A stretch of 64,000 nt of DNA from Aphrophora alni (taxonomy: Eukaryota; Arthropoda; Insecta; Hemiptera; Aphrophoridae): positions 69,758,212-69,822,211 of the forward strand of contig OY740769.1 in NCBI GenBank assembly GCA_963513935.1, in the 5' to 3' direction. A program made the position numbers and the translations under genes. The notes below the pieces were generated by a model that saw nothing but the letters and a program-made list of their open reading frames with translations, was not told the DNA's origin and ran no database searches. Shown here in pieces: positions 30,501 through 43,250 of the stretch (positions are counted from its first letter, which is position 1; the number at the start of each line of letters is the position of its first letter).

Positions 30501-32191
30501 TTTGGTTTGAACAACTTTTACGACTCTAAATAAACTTAACCGTTATTCCTATTAAGTGAAATCAAAATTATTTATAGTTGTATTTGTATTTCACAATCTA
30601 TATAATAGTATTAAGTGTTCAATTCAAGTAGGCAAATTATTAATTTTTAAACTATGAATTTACGGAGTTATCTCTTTAATTAAAAGTTTCACAATTATCT
30701 TAGTCAACTGATTAACAATCCTCCTAATCTGAAAGTAATCCTACAGTTATTTGATAAAATTTTACTTATTGTTATGCATTGACTCAAACAGAAATAAAAT
30801 TGTAATTGATCCCTATTAAGTGTGGATGTTTTCCATATATTTACGACAATCTTTTCAGAATGATGATTTATACAACGTTCATTCTGTAAAGAGATGACAA
30901 GGAACTAAGCCTAGAAGTATCAAGTTACTACCGTCAAACTACACACCTGCTACTCTTTATACACATTATTTTAATATTGACGCTGTCTTTGTTGTGAGAT
31001 TATTATGTCATGTGTTACCTTGTGCTTTACTTTTCTATTAAGGAAAATTTAAATGACAGACACAAAGCTCATCTGCAAACTCTGTTATGCAGTGGCGCAA
31101 ATATTCATAATTTCTAGTTGAATCTATTAAAAGTACATTTTAAATTCGTACTAATATTTAGGCAATATGGAGACCATAAACGTATGGCTCAGGATACGGA
31201 AAATACTTTTTTATTTCTACGTGACAGGCTGATCAGTTTTCTTTAAAACAAGGAAAGCTGAGGAAGGAATGACGTATTTCTTAAGTAAACACTAATTAGG
31301 AAATGATAGTTATTTAATTTTTGAACCTCCATCAAACATTAATTTGTATTTATCGTATTGACAAACGAAAAATGTTATTTTAACTCTGAGGTTGGTAGAC
31401 ACAGACGAGCAATCGTTAAATACCTTTCCCATCGTTTCGAACAATATCAAACTGTACACCACCCTACACTTCCATCCATTCATGCGAGAGTGACTGATTG
31501 TCTGACTTTCATCAATGAATCAATCAATCACATCCCAATCCTGACCCACTAGAACGCTTGCCACAAAAATGAAAATTCGCACACTTAGACTGAAAATAAA
31601 TTTTACTTATTGTAAAAAATGTTACTCAAATGTTTATTATGTCATTGTTTTACAATATAGTTATACCTTTCATTGAACATTACGTGCACCATACCGGTTC
31701 ATCGGTAGGGATTGATGATATTTCAATATCTAATGACAGTTTAAAAAATGAATAGATAATAAAGCTATTTGTTATGACTATAAATACTATGTTTTTAAGA
31801 AGAGAACCTATAAAATCATATGATAGTTAATGATTACGTAAATTAAATTTGTATTGTAACTATGTTTTTTTCTTATTGGGAACTAAATCTTTTTCTAGTT
31901 TAATCCTTGTTTAAAATGTCGCTATGCTACCGACCTAATATTATAATTCAATGATATTCGTTAATAGAGATCAATCTATCTTACCTATGTGTTGGAAGTC
32001 ATAAACCGTTAACTAAGCAGAATGTTCAGAATTCAATGTTGTAAGGAGGAAGGTAATAAACTGAATTCACTGTGGTTTAATCCCAGTATCTTCACGTGTA
32101 GAAATAACGAAACCACATTTATATGCATATAACTCGTGTTATCTTGTAACCTATGGTTTCCAGGATCTATGTCTTCAATCCAGATGTACTG

Positions 32192-32193
<2 letters not shown>
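24558..32193. other. AT-rich non-coding stretch
   Basis: About 7.6 kb without a recognisable gene. It contains copy 2 of the old dispersed repeat (25,560-26,406) and a purine-rich tract at about 28,808-28,865. Short frames such as those at 27274-27477, 28181-28387 and 31358-31552 have AT-driven composition and no motifs. Confidence 0.45.
25560..26406. repeat. dispersed old repeat, copy 2 (compact)
   Basis: The 5' part shares aacagagtgcttgttcccat with 16,849 and a trailing tgtttgtggtggtaaacctc-like stretch. The 3' part (26,158-26,406) matches 18,694-18,966. The two blocks are about 530 bp apart here but about 1,840 bp apart in the other copy, so one copy has gained or lost about 1.3 kb. No coding sequence, ends or class could be determined. 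Confidence 0.6.

Positions 32194-32257
<64 letters not shown>
32194..32257. repeat. (AT)n microsatellite
   Basis: About 64 bp of alternating AT. Confidence 0.96.
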
Positions 32258-32260
<3 letters not shown>

Positions 32261-32570
32261 CTTTTGTAGGTCCCTCTCCATAGACTCTTTATGTGCAGTT
32301 GTATCAAATTTGTATTGAAATTTTAATTTGTATTCGTAATTTTTGAATACAGGTGAGAGGTTTGTTCAGGTTTTTATTTTATTTATTGTTCATATAAATT
32401 TCATATTACGACATACAGCATATTATAAAGACAAGTATATAATAATTATTAAAACAATTATCATATTATTATTGTATTCAATAACTGTTTCGTAGTTGAG
32501 TTTAGTTTCTTATTACTTTTTTAAAATAATCAATGATTCTATTAACTAATCCTTGGATATGTAGTGGGAG

Positions 32571-32584
32571 AGAGATATCGAGAT

Positions 32585-32649
<65 letters not shown>
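32571..32649. repeat. (GA)n microsatellite with gatatc start
   Basis: Two gatatcga units at 32,576-32,589 lead into about 60 bp of pure GA. Confidence 0.95.
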
Positions 32650-32652
<3 letters not shown>

Positions 32653-35094
32653 TGTAGTATGATGTCGAAACTAAATGTGTATATATGCTTATTGATTCTA
32701 TAGACTAACTCTATAGTATATAAGCAATAATATTTCTTTGGGTTTGACACCATACCCTGTTTAAATATTTAAAAAAAAAAACAAAGAGGTAGTGTAAATA
32801 TGAAATAAATTGAAGTAATTTTGAAGATCTAATTCTGATAACGAACAAAGTGAGGTAATACATTGTAATCCTACATGATACAAACAACATTTATGTAAAA
32901 CTATAGGATTGGAGTTATTTTTACTGTTGGAAGAGACTCTTAAAAACATCGGAATGTTAGAAGGAAGTTTAAGGAATTATTGTTTTAAATTTATTTTTTA
33001 TTGTACATTGTTTAATGTTGAAGTACTGATCTTGTCTGTTGTAGTTCAGTGACATTACTTGTAATAACCAAAGATAATGATATAGTCATTTACATGTCAA
33101 ATTGTTGCAAATTAATTGTTTTTTGCAATAATGTACTTTCTTTATTTGTGGAAGAAAGGTAATTTTAAAGATAAAAATTTGGATATTACGATTACAAACG
33201 TTCTTTAGGTTTTCAATCACTTTATTATAATTCCTGTAATAATATCCAAAAAGGCAGAAGCTCTTTTTCTGTCATAGACGATTGGAAGTATTGAGTTTAA
33301 GAGCTTAAGTTTGATTTCGAATGTGGTTTTTATCCGAACTTAAACCTATCAGCTATTTTATAATAACACTGATAGGTTGAATCATTTAACTTACCATTGT
33401 AACAGTGATATTACTTATATAAAGTATAAAGATATTGCTACAGATTAAATCCAAGAGTTTTTTCTATAACTCAATTTATAATTTCCGAAATGTTTGTATT
33501 TTCAATGAAATAATTCCACAAGTGAAACAATAATCTTTAATTTTTAATTGTGAATTTTTGAAATTTCTAGTTCAAATCAAATGAAAATAATTAAGTAACA
33601 TAACAACTTAAATGTAAATAATAATATAAATCAGACTGTAACACGTTTGGTTTCAGTCACCGTGTTCAAAGTCATTGTTTGATTCCTTCAAACAATAAGA
33701 AATTCACAACTAATATCATATTTTAAACAATAATTTAAGTAAATTGTTGATAATTTATGAAAAAGGGAACATGTGTTATTCAATTGCAACGGGTATAAAC
33801 GAAAAATAAATAAATAAATAATTTAAATTATTTTGTTTTTTGTTTTTATTGTTTTTTATAATTTTAAAATAACTCTGTTTAAAAACTTACAATTAAAATA
33901 TACAAAAATAGTTTCAATTCTTATATTTATAATTCAAAACATTAAATCAGTAGTAATGTTTTCCACTTTGCTAATAATATGTGTGATGGTGGTTCAATTG
34001 GATTAGTTGCTTGGAATCGACTGCTTCCATTATGATTGACTGTAAACAACACTTTACTTTGTGCCCTATATAAAGAGAAACATTCAAAACACCAAAAGGT
34101 GTTCAGTGATTATTACATCTGTTTTAAACGGTATAATTGAAATCTAAACAATAATGCAACAAAACAAACACAATAGCTGTTTGTTCAAATTAAAATAACA
34201 TTTATTTGTTAATGAAACCAACATAATTTTATAGCCCGAAAACTTTGTTTGATTTTAAATGGCCACGATTTTGTTTTCGTGAAAGATATTTAATAGAAAA
34301 TTCTACGTTATACTTACACACAAATGTATAACAATCAAAATTAACTGTAATACGAAGATTCAAATCTTCATGGAACACACTTTATATAGGCACAATATAG
34401 AAGTGAAAGAAGAAACTATTTCTACTATACAATGACGTTCTTTTAACAATTGCATTAAGCAGGAATTGTTTTGTTACATAGAAGTACTTGTTTAATTGTT
34501 TTAGAGATTGAATTAAGACAGTAAAAATGTGTTTTTCGTACAAAGTTTATTAGAATAAACAGTGACAATAGAACTCTACTGCCCGTTTTAATTAAATAAA
34601 GCAATAAATTTAATATACCATTCTTAAAAGAGTAAAGTTTTATTTGTTGCTAAAGAGCTTTTAAAAGTTGCATTTATTAAGTTAGACATGAAATCTTTTA
34701 CAGAAAATGTAAAAAGGCAGTTTATATAAGTAGGATATATCTACTGAATCTCATATAAATATTTTGTTGTGATAACTTAATAATTAGTTATTTAGTCCAA
34801 ATAGGAATTTCAACAATAGATTGCTTTTTATCAAATCTATGACTCTAACCTAATCGCCATATTTGTACTTATATTTGTAACAGTAATGAGCAACTACTTG
34901 ATTGTAACATTAAATAGAATGAATAGTGTATTTTGTCTAGATTTAATACATCCTGAATAAAGTTTGAAAATGATAGTTTGGGTTATATTCTTATAAAACC
35001 ATTGATTTTATATTTTTCGCTTTTGAATTGCTGAATGTATATATCTAGATAAATACCTTATATTAGTAGTCAGAGCAATTCTTGTTATTGTATA
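32650..35094. other. non-coding stretch
   Basis: No gene recognised. A 10-bp perfect stem (aacctatcag at 33343-33352 with ctgataggtt at 33369-33378, 16-base loop) is the only clear structure. Confidence 0.45.
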
Positions 35095-35140
35095 TCACTA
35101 CAGCTGTTTCGCCGATCACAGTCGGCTTCGTCAGGTGCAG
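35095..35140 (-). ncRNA. hammerhead-ribozyme-like motif
   Basis: On the minus strand, reading from 35140 to 35096: a CAC strand, ctgacga (hammerhead core CUGANGA), one extra A, stem II gccga/tcggc with a six-base loop, gaaa (second core box), then cagctg, ta and gtg. The GAAA and UA can form A-U plus C-G with an agct tetraloop, giving the very short helix III of minimal type I hammerheads. The gta before gtg is an acceptable NUH cleavage triplet, and gtg can pair with the leading cac as helix I. The extra A between core and stem II departs from consensus. Such motifs are known in Penelope-like elements and related retroelements; this flank (to about 35,240) may be the end of one. Activity is unproven. 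Confidence 0.5.
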
Positions 35141-36455
35141 GACACTTAAATAAAACACATAAACACGACACTGAACATATACGACACTAAAAACATTGTT
35201 TTAAAATATTCGGAGGCTAGCTCTTCGTTAAATTTTACACTAAAAATGTCCGTGTGTGGCCACATCATTATTCGTTCGTTTCCGGAACGAACTCCTGAAA
35301 AGATACGAACAAGATAGTAGATAAAGAAGTAGCACTGGATTTTGTAATTAATTCAGATATACCACAAGCATGAATATTACAGGAAACCAAATCTCCGGTC
35401 AGCTTTCGTTGAGACGATATCACTACATCTCGATTTATCATTTTTTCTACAATCCCGAAGATCGAAATATTTAGTTTTTTATTGAAATGCTCATTCGGAC
35501 CTTCACACCAACCATACACACACAGTTACAAATACAAAATTAGGAACAAATTTGATAATCAGCAAACAATATCTTAACAATTTCAAAATAGCAAATGTTT
35601 ATTGATTCATCTTACAGAGCAAATGTTCAGTTCTTTTAATTGTGGAATTACCTACTCCAAACCAAATGAGTGATATTTTGAAATTATCATTAAAATGTAA
35701 TAGCAAACTCTAATCTTTTAAAGATACATAATAAAACGTTACATGAAAGGTCAAATATATCTTGATTTAATTATATAGTCACAAGTTACTACATTACCTC
35801 GCAATGTGTTGCTCGTGTTCTATGTAATTCTACACATATGCCTAAAATCTTTCAATCTACTAATAAATACATATCCATACTAACTTACACGGAAGTACAT
35901 GGAAGAGAAAAAGTTAAAGAATTATCAAATTTATTGAAAATATGCCTGTCACAATATTATCTCCAATTCAATAATGATGAACTATTTAGGGTCCAACTAA
36001 ATGATCCAACTACAGTAAGCGAGAAAAACAGTGACAGTACGTGTCGAGACAGATAAAACTTATAATGAATCCAAGTTTTAAGCGTTTGTGCCAGTGTTTT
36101 GTACTACGTGCATTTTTGTTTTTTTACTTTATACTTTGAGAACGAACATATTTCAGCAAAACTGAACAACCGACACGACCGAACTCATGAGAAAAATCAC
36201 TATTAAATATTGTGACGATAAGTCATTTAAATTTAATAAATACAAATGTCTTTGATTAATACTGTATTTTGGAAACACAAGCGGTTACATACATATCTGT
36301 GCTTTAAGCTGCTTACTGGTCTTTTTAATTTTTTTTTTTTTTTTTTGCTCAGGAAACGAGGATATTAGTATTATAATGTATTATAAAAGTCACTTAAACA
36401 TATTCAAATTCAATGTTAAAAAAATTTAAAATAAGTGTCACCTTTAAGTTAAGTA

Positions 36456-36458
<3 letters not shown>
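35141..36458. other. non-coding, possible retroelement flank
   Basis: The first about 400 bp continue from the ribozyme-like motif and contain an 83-codon minus frame (35519-35268) of unknown kind. This stretch may be the body of a decayed element whose end is at 35,096. No polymerase motif was found. 35,530-36,458 shows nothing recognisable apart from a T run near 36,330. Confidence 0.35.

Positions 36459-36526
<68 letters not shown>
36459..36526. repeat. (AT)n microsatellite
   Basis: About 68 bp of alternating AT. Confidence 0.96.
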
Positions 36527-36531
<5 letters not shown>

Positions 36532-39407
36532 CATATGGAACTAACTAAATAGATTCTACATTGTGTTTCATGATAAAGATGGTGCATTTGAAAAAATAAA
36601 AGGTTACATAAGAAATGTAATACTTAAAACAATGTTTATATTTTGCTTTAATTTCTCCAAAAGTTGTTATACTAATACAAAATATCTATATAATTATTAA
36701 GAAGAATCAGAAACAAATTTACAATTAAGAAATTTTGAAACAAAGAATCATAATAACTTTTTTGTTTGTGTAGATTTTTTAAAAAATATATATTCTTTTC
36801 TAAACTAAAATTAAAAAAAAAAATGATGATTATTATTAATACATTATAATTCAATAGTGTCAAATATTTTATGGTTATGATTAGAAGAATCACAATAAAA
36901 ATAGTTTTATTAATAAAAATAATATTAACGGAATTAGGAATAATATCGTTCAGCCTTATGGAGTTCAGAATATTGTAACACTCTATGCGAACTGGAGTGT
37001 GTTACTTTGACCTTATTATTATTTATTTTATGATAACAGGTTTTCCTTACGTCTGAGCATATTTATAGTTCTAAGTAATTCAAAATCATGGCACTGTGCA
37101 CTCAATCAACGGTTAAACATAGATTTAATCAAACGTTATTGCTACGTATATTTTTTTAAGTTGCAATCTATTATTAAATTTATTTTGTATTAGTTTAGGA
37201 ATATCAGTTTAGTTATTTTTAACCCTTTAAATGAATATCCCCAAAGTCAAACCAAAGCTATATTGCGTTCCCACTTATTTACACATAGAAAGAGGTGGAA
37301 TAATTCCGTTTTAACAAAATCCATAGACATCTGAGTTAACGTAATATACACTTGGAAAAATGCTGTACTTGCGTTAGTTAATACTTGCAGTAAATAATTT
37401 ACATAAGATTGTTTTATTTATAAATGGAATATGAGTGTAATCGAGGAGGAGAATGAATACACATTGAAATAATTGATTGGAAAACATTTTTATAGTTCAT
37501 TTGAAGGATGATTAAGAAACATTTATTTGAAAATTTAACACCCTATGTAAGAATTCCACAATTATAAACCTAGCTAGATCTAGGACACATCATTTCAACA
37601 AAACCCATTATTACATTTAAAGATAACATTTATAAACGTACAAAGATTGCTGTTTTGATAGAATGACGTGAGGAATTAAATATAAGAAATATTATATAAA
37701 CCTTAACATAATATTTAAAATATAACTTTATTTATTTCAACAAACCCTATACTTATATAAGTTTTAGTGTCCAGAAAGTTAGTATATTTAAATATTTATT
37801 GCTATTTGTTATCAAATAAAGTCTATTTTATTTTAATCAGCTTATTGATACAAACAGGTAATAAAGTGCTTTGACAACAAAGAGGACTACTTTATCCTAA
37901 CCACTTCCCTTTGTAAATACTTCTAAAATGTACAACGCCTATATAAATATTATTACTGTAGAAGGATTTGGGTATTTAACTTTTTATTGCCCTATGAGGT
38001 AAATCTGTGTCAAAAATCCTCTTAGTGTAGCTACTAAAATATTGTAAGTCTACGTTCAACTTTATAGTTATTTGTTAAAACTACTTTTAAAAGACGTTAA
38101 ATTCATAAAACCATTGTTATAAGAGCGAAAGTGAAACGTTGTATTTTTTTAAATTTCTTTAGTTACAAAAAATCTTTACAGAGGAAGCATCAACTCGTTA
38201 ATAAACAAGTATTTATTCGATCGGCTATGTTCTTGATAGCAGAAACTAATTAATATTTCGTGTTCACAGTTTCAGTGACCAATGAGATTACAAGTTATGT
38301 CAAAACCAATTCAGAAACATTCACAAAATAATGAAACATTGAACACATTGTTGATGGCAATTGTTATATCAAGTTGCAAGGATTTTAGTGTGTACTAGGC
38401 AAATGTTTCGTTATTTTCCAATAACTTTAAATAATTTGTACAAACCTTTACTACATTAATTATGTTGTACCAAATTGATAATTGACTGAAGAATTGATAA
38501 TTGGATGCATAAAGAATTTAGATTTATAAGTTTCAAATGATGGTACCATAACAATTACACATGGAAAAATTGGAAAAAATATGTTGTTTTCTTGTACTCC
38601 TTTTTTATAATAAACTTAATTTATTCTCAAGGGATAAGGATAAAAAGTATCGTAACAAAAAATCATACATTCCAAAACATAATGTAGTTTTTTTAACATT
38701 AATTTTTCATTTTCGATGATTCTTTTTAATAAAAATAAAGTGTAATGGAAATATTTACTATTTCACTGCCAGACATATTTTTGATGGTTTCTGAATGATT
38801 ATAATACTACAATCTAACTGTCAACATTTTATTTGGTTTTTAGTATGTCGATTTATTTCCAACGGATTAATAAACGGAATAAGCAATCCTTTTCTTCTTA
38901 GAAAAATCTATGAATTTATATTTTCAACAAAAAACCATTATTTAGAGACGATCTGAAAATATCAGGACTTAGCTTATAAAACGAAATCATTACCAATTAG
39001 AAATGTATTATTCAGCTGCATTAGGTTTTATGGGTTTGTTGATGTAGGTAATATATTGTCATATCCATCTTATCTACCGTTGTTTTATACTTTTAAACCG
39101 TAACCAATACATGTATTGAATAAAGACCTTAACAAAATACTAATTTTAGTTCCACCTTTTTGTACGTATCTCAATTAAAGCAACTAATTGAGAATTACAT
39201 ATTTGATAACTACCATAGACTTGGGTAGGATATTATCCTAATGTGATTTTTTTAAATATATAATTGTTAAAACACAATAAATGAGATAAATAAATAAAAT
39301 CCATAAATTGAAACAGTAAACTTATAGAAAGTCAAACACCAATATAGAAAGATAGATGTGACGACTATATCAGAGCTTTCCATCATTAAACATTTATACA
39401 GTTTATT
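36527..39407. other. AT-rich non-coding stretch
   Basis: No gene, RNA or repeat recognised in about 2.9 kb. Confidence 0.45.
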
Positions 39408-40007
39408 AAATAAATAAGTCCTGGAACGGCTTAATATGTTTTTAACCATTACATATATATGTAAAAAGATTAGCACACCAAAACAATTTTTATTACGTAT
39501 TCGGTGGACCACTACCTTTCCAACGGACGGTGAAATGAGAGCATAGGTCGAGTTGTACATTCTGACTCCTTGAGGGCCCTCGCCTATTGGAGGTAGAGCC
39601 AGTGAGCAGTCTAAGAATATAGTTTTTTTTTTGGGTCAGATATAGATTAGCAAAATTTTCATCTCATAATCTCAACCTAGTAAATATTATTAAGCTTTTT
39701 TCAACATACCTGACGTTTTAACTAATATGAACTTTAAACTCAAGCAATTTAAGCTAGGGTGAACCTTTTGAGGTAGAGATTGCGAGATTGTTTTCTACTC
39801 ATAAAGGCCTTTAATTTGATGTAGAACTCGACCTATGTTCTCATTTAAGATTTCCTACTACTCCTTGTGGGCCGTCCCCCTGGATAGATAGCGGTCTACT
39901 GAATACGTAATGAAATAGGTTTTGGTGTCCATTATAAACGTGCAAAGCTTTGTATCACTATCAGTAATGGTTAAAAAAAGATTAGGTCGTCCTGGGACTT
40001 ATTTATC
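39408..40007. mobile_element. foldback / MITE-like element, about 160-bp inverted ends
   Basis: The left arm (about 39,408-39,565) is the reverse complement, with substitutions and indels, of the right arm (about 39,825-40,007). Shared landmarks, from outside in: aataagtcc, tttttaaccatta, caccaaaac, attacgtattc and cataggtcgagtt. Between the arms lies about 260 bp without coding capacity. The outer boundary is imprecise and no clear target duplication is visible. Arm divergence marks it as an older non-autonomous DNA element. Confidence 0.75.
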
Positions 40008-40333
40008 ATTTTCAATCAAGTGACATTTCCAGGACCACGGGTTTACAAAGATGAAATATATAGAAATGTATAGGTGATTGCCCTTGTTAATACCATGTCT
40101 TAACATACATGCATAACATGTATACAGCATAACTTACGATGACACTAAATTAAGACCTGAGAAATATAAATATCAAGGTTTTAATTTGTTGTTTAAATTC
40201 TAATATATTCATTTTATTTTTAACATATTTACATGAGTTTTTTCCTTTTTGTAACAACTGTGTTAAAAATTAAATCTAGCTATACAAACAACACATGAAT
40301 AAAAACTATTAGAAAAGACGGTCTTGTTAAAAA
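40008..40333. other. spacer between two inverted-repeat elements
   Basis: Ordinary AT-rich sequence; nothing recognised. Confidence 0.4.
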
Positions 40334-40811
40334 AATATATACCGGGTGAATAAAAAGTCAAGACCCCCCCCCCCCTATAATATTTTGTGAGGAAATAGAA
40401 GCTATAATTTTAGCTCATCCATTGTTTATTCAATTGAAGACGACGGTCTGGATCATCTTCATTCAACTCATGGACAAGCTGAATTTTATAAGAATGAAAT
40501 TTTGTGTAGACTTCAATAACTTTTGACGGGCTACCAATTTTGATAGAGAAGAGATAGCGAACTCTGGTTTTCACCATTCTTTAAGTTTTTGTAAACACTT
40601 CAAAATGAGGTGTCACTTGAAGGGGGTTTACGTTTAAAAGTTTTGAGTTTCCCCCAAAATCCCCCATTTTTGGGGGACACTCAAAATTTTCAAAATCATA
40701 AAATGAAACTTCCTGCTAAGATTGCACGACCACCAAAAGGATATCTCTGTATATTTATTTAGAAAAATATTAGAGGGGGGGTCTTGACTTTTTATTCACC
40801 CGGTATATATT
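40334..40811. mobile_element. MITE, 478 bp, 36-bp inverted ends
   Basis: The ends are perfect inverted repeats of about 36 bp: aatatataccgggtgaataa continuing to aaaagtcaagacccccc at 40334-40369, and its reverse complement at 40776-40811. The ta-rich outer bases leave it open whether the element begins at ccggg with a TA/TATA duplication or further out. The interior has no open frame. It contains a second stem near 40,645-40,700, where tttcccccaaaatccccc faces tttttgggggacactcaaaa. Superfamily unknown. The end repeats are intact, so it is younger than the 39.4-kb element. Confidence 0.88.
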
Positions 40812-42639
40812 TATTAAATTCGTTAGTTATCCCCCCGCCCACATGTCCTTATAGATTCAAAGATTTAGTCAAAGCCTTTATTTTAGTCCCCTTACCCTAC
40901 GGGCGTTTGCCCTAATGTATTTTGCGCTGCACACCCCCTATTCTACGCTTCTAAAGTGTCGTTTCCCTTCCAACATCGATTTTGTTACTATGGATTTTAT
41001 AGCGTCTATTCGCAGGGCTATTGTAGTGGCATGAATCTTAAACTGTTTTAGATTTTCTTTTTATATAAAAGTAATAATAATAAATTGTAATTGCAGCGAA
41101 TTGCAAGTTGACATATTCTAAACGTAAGACCAATATATTGATCGTGAATCCCCAAAACTAGTCAAGAAAAATCGGCTTAACGGTTTTGTGATTGGCTACA
41201 GGAGGTTCCGCTGACCGATATATATTTACTTGGATGTAATGTATAATATTTAATGACAAAATTATTCGATAAGTCTATTTTACACATAGTTCCTGTCAGG
41301 TGTATGAGAAATAACACGCAATGAAAAAAAACAAAAAAACCTTTATATTTCTTTATTGATTCATTTACCTGCCATAGATTTTAATGATCCTGGCCCATAA
41401 AACTGATAACAACATAATATTGACACTGTGTTGTGGAACCTGAAAAATGGAAGCTACATTTTGATGCGAAACTGTTTCAATACTTACTTTCGTTTAGTAT
41501 ATTTACTATTTATTGTTTCATAATCTGCATTCATATCCTTTATTATTAAGAAATAGACACTGTGCCCCCGTTTATCTCTTATAACTCTAGAGAGGCCAAG
41601 TTTCCTTCTTCATTTTACAATTTCTTCTCTTTTCATTCCTTCAAAAATTGATTGAAACTTCTAATTTGAATTTTTTTTTTTCGAAACTAAATACAAATGA
41701 AATATTTATGTCGTCATACTTTCAAGTACTAATAGCCAAATGACTACTAGCCAAAGTACTACTAGACAAATTGCATATTAGGCGGCTTCATTTTTGTGCG
41801 TTTTATTATTTGTTATATATTTACAATCCTTCACCCAAGACATATATAGAGAGTATATATATATATGACTACCCACATCAACATTTCAAGTCCAGGTTTT
41901 CAATAATGATATCAGACCAGAGTTATATTTAGCCGGAGAAATAAACGTGAATAAGTCTGCATTCCTTTAAACAGGCCAACTATAGATAAATATTAGAATA
42001 TTTAGATTTTATTCTAAGGTATTTTTTCGCTGTTTTATTGTAGTGAACATGTAAGAAAGGTATTAAAAAGAAATAATATATTGCTTGCTATGAGATCGGT
42101 TCCTATAATTTATTTTACAAAAATTTATTAAGTTCTTTGTTTACAAATATTATTTATTATCTATATCATTAACATTTGTTTATAACTGTAACATTTGTCA
42201 ACCTTTGTTAATTTCGACTGAAATATATAACATTTCCAGTATTTCTTGAGATACTTTTCTTACTAACTTATTATATTTACTTTATAAGTACCTATGCAGT
42301 AATTAAGTGAAGTATTACAAAACTTACTTTACTCAAATTAAATCCTACTACACTAAGACAGTTCCAGATGACAAGATTCTTCAAAACTTTTTCCTTGTCT
42401 TATAAAATCTTTAGTTTCAACACTTTAACTTAACGTAAATTTTGAAACTGATTTAATTACACAAGACATGTGAAGCACTACTACAAAGCGGATTAAACTA
42501 ATTAATATAATATATTATGATTAACGTATTATAATGAAGTACCACAAACTGAAAGTATACTAGTTGGAATTAAAATTTGCTTAACTTTTTTTCATTCAAA
42601 TATCTCTATTTTAAGTATCAACTTTAATATAGAGGGGGG
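40812..42639. other. non-coding stretch
   Basis: No gene recognised. There is a short AT repeat near 41,852 and a few C-rich patches near 40,830-40,960. Confidence 0.4.
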
Positions 42640-43250
42640 ATTGTGGTGATTTAGGCACTATTGACCTCCCCCTCCCCATTTTCTTCCGGCATGTGAGGAA
42701 CGGACTTGATAAGCGACGAGTTGTCCATCAACCAGGAGTGAAGGAGGAGGTGTCGCTCATCGCTTCTTTTCCCATAGTTGTCCAATATAAAAATAAAAGT
42801 ATTCCTTGCTAAACGCACAGGAGAGGGCCAGTACAGTACAGTCCTAGGGTTTAATATCTGAGTGCATCGGGTTTTTTTGGAACCGTATTATTATTAGTTG
42901 AACTAACACACGGCCATGTTAGGCATTGTGTGTTAGTCCGATATGTTTTGCCAATACAGTGTAGTTAATATAAAAATTTCGTTTTAGTCTAAATTGTTGT
43001 TGTTTTAGAATTAGATCCCGTCAAACAAGACTAGCCTAGATTGATATTCGCCCAGTGTGCATATATTAATTTACCACGCGACCTGACGACCCGGCAACGC
43101 ATAATAAAAGCCGATCCACGTACTCCCCAAAAAGTTACCTTCGCAAGTCGCCAGATGCATTCATATTGTTTACTTTCCCAACAATAGCTTATGGCTGCTA
43201 CTAACATAAAATATAATTTAATTGACGATTCTTGTTCGACTTTCATATTT
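42640..43250. other. GC-raised segment of unknown nature
   Basis: Base composition is clearly more balanced than in the flanks. It contains a 10-bp perfect stem with a 16-base loop (actaacacac at 42902-42911, gtgtgttagt at 42928-42937) and a 71-codon minus frame (43246-43031) ending in a basic segment (FIMRCRVVRSRGK) that I do not recognise. It could be an untranslated exon, a promoter region or an old transposon. Nothing in it decides. Confidence 0.3.

Noticed and set aside
43031..43246. 71-codon minus frame as a host or viral gene fragment
   Set aside because: No recognisable motif or supporting context.
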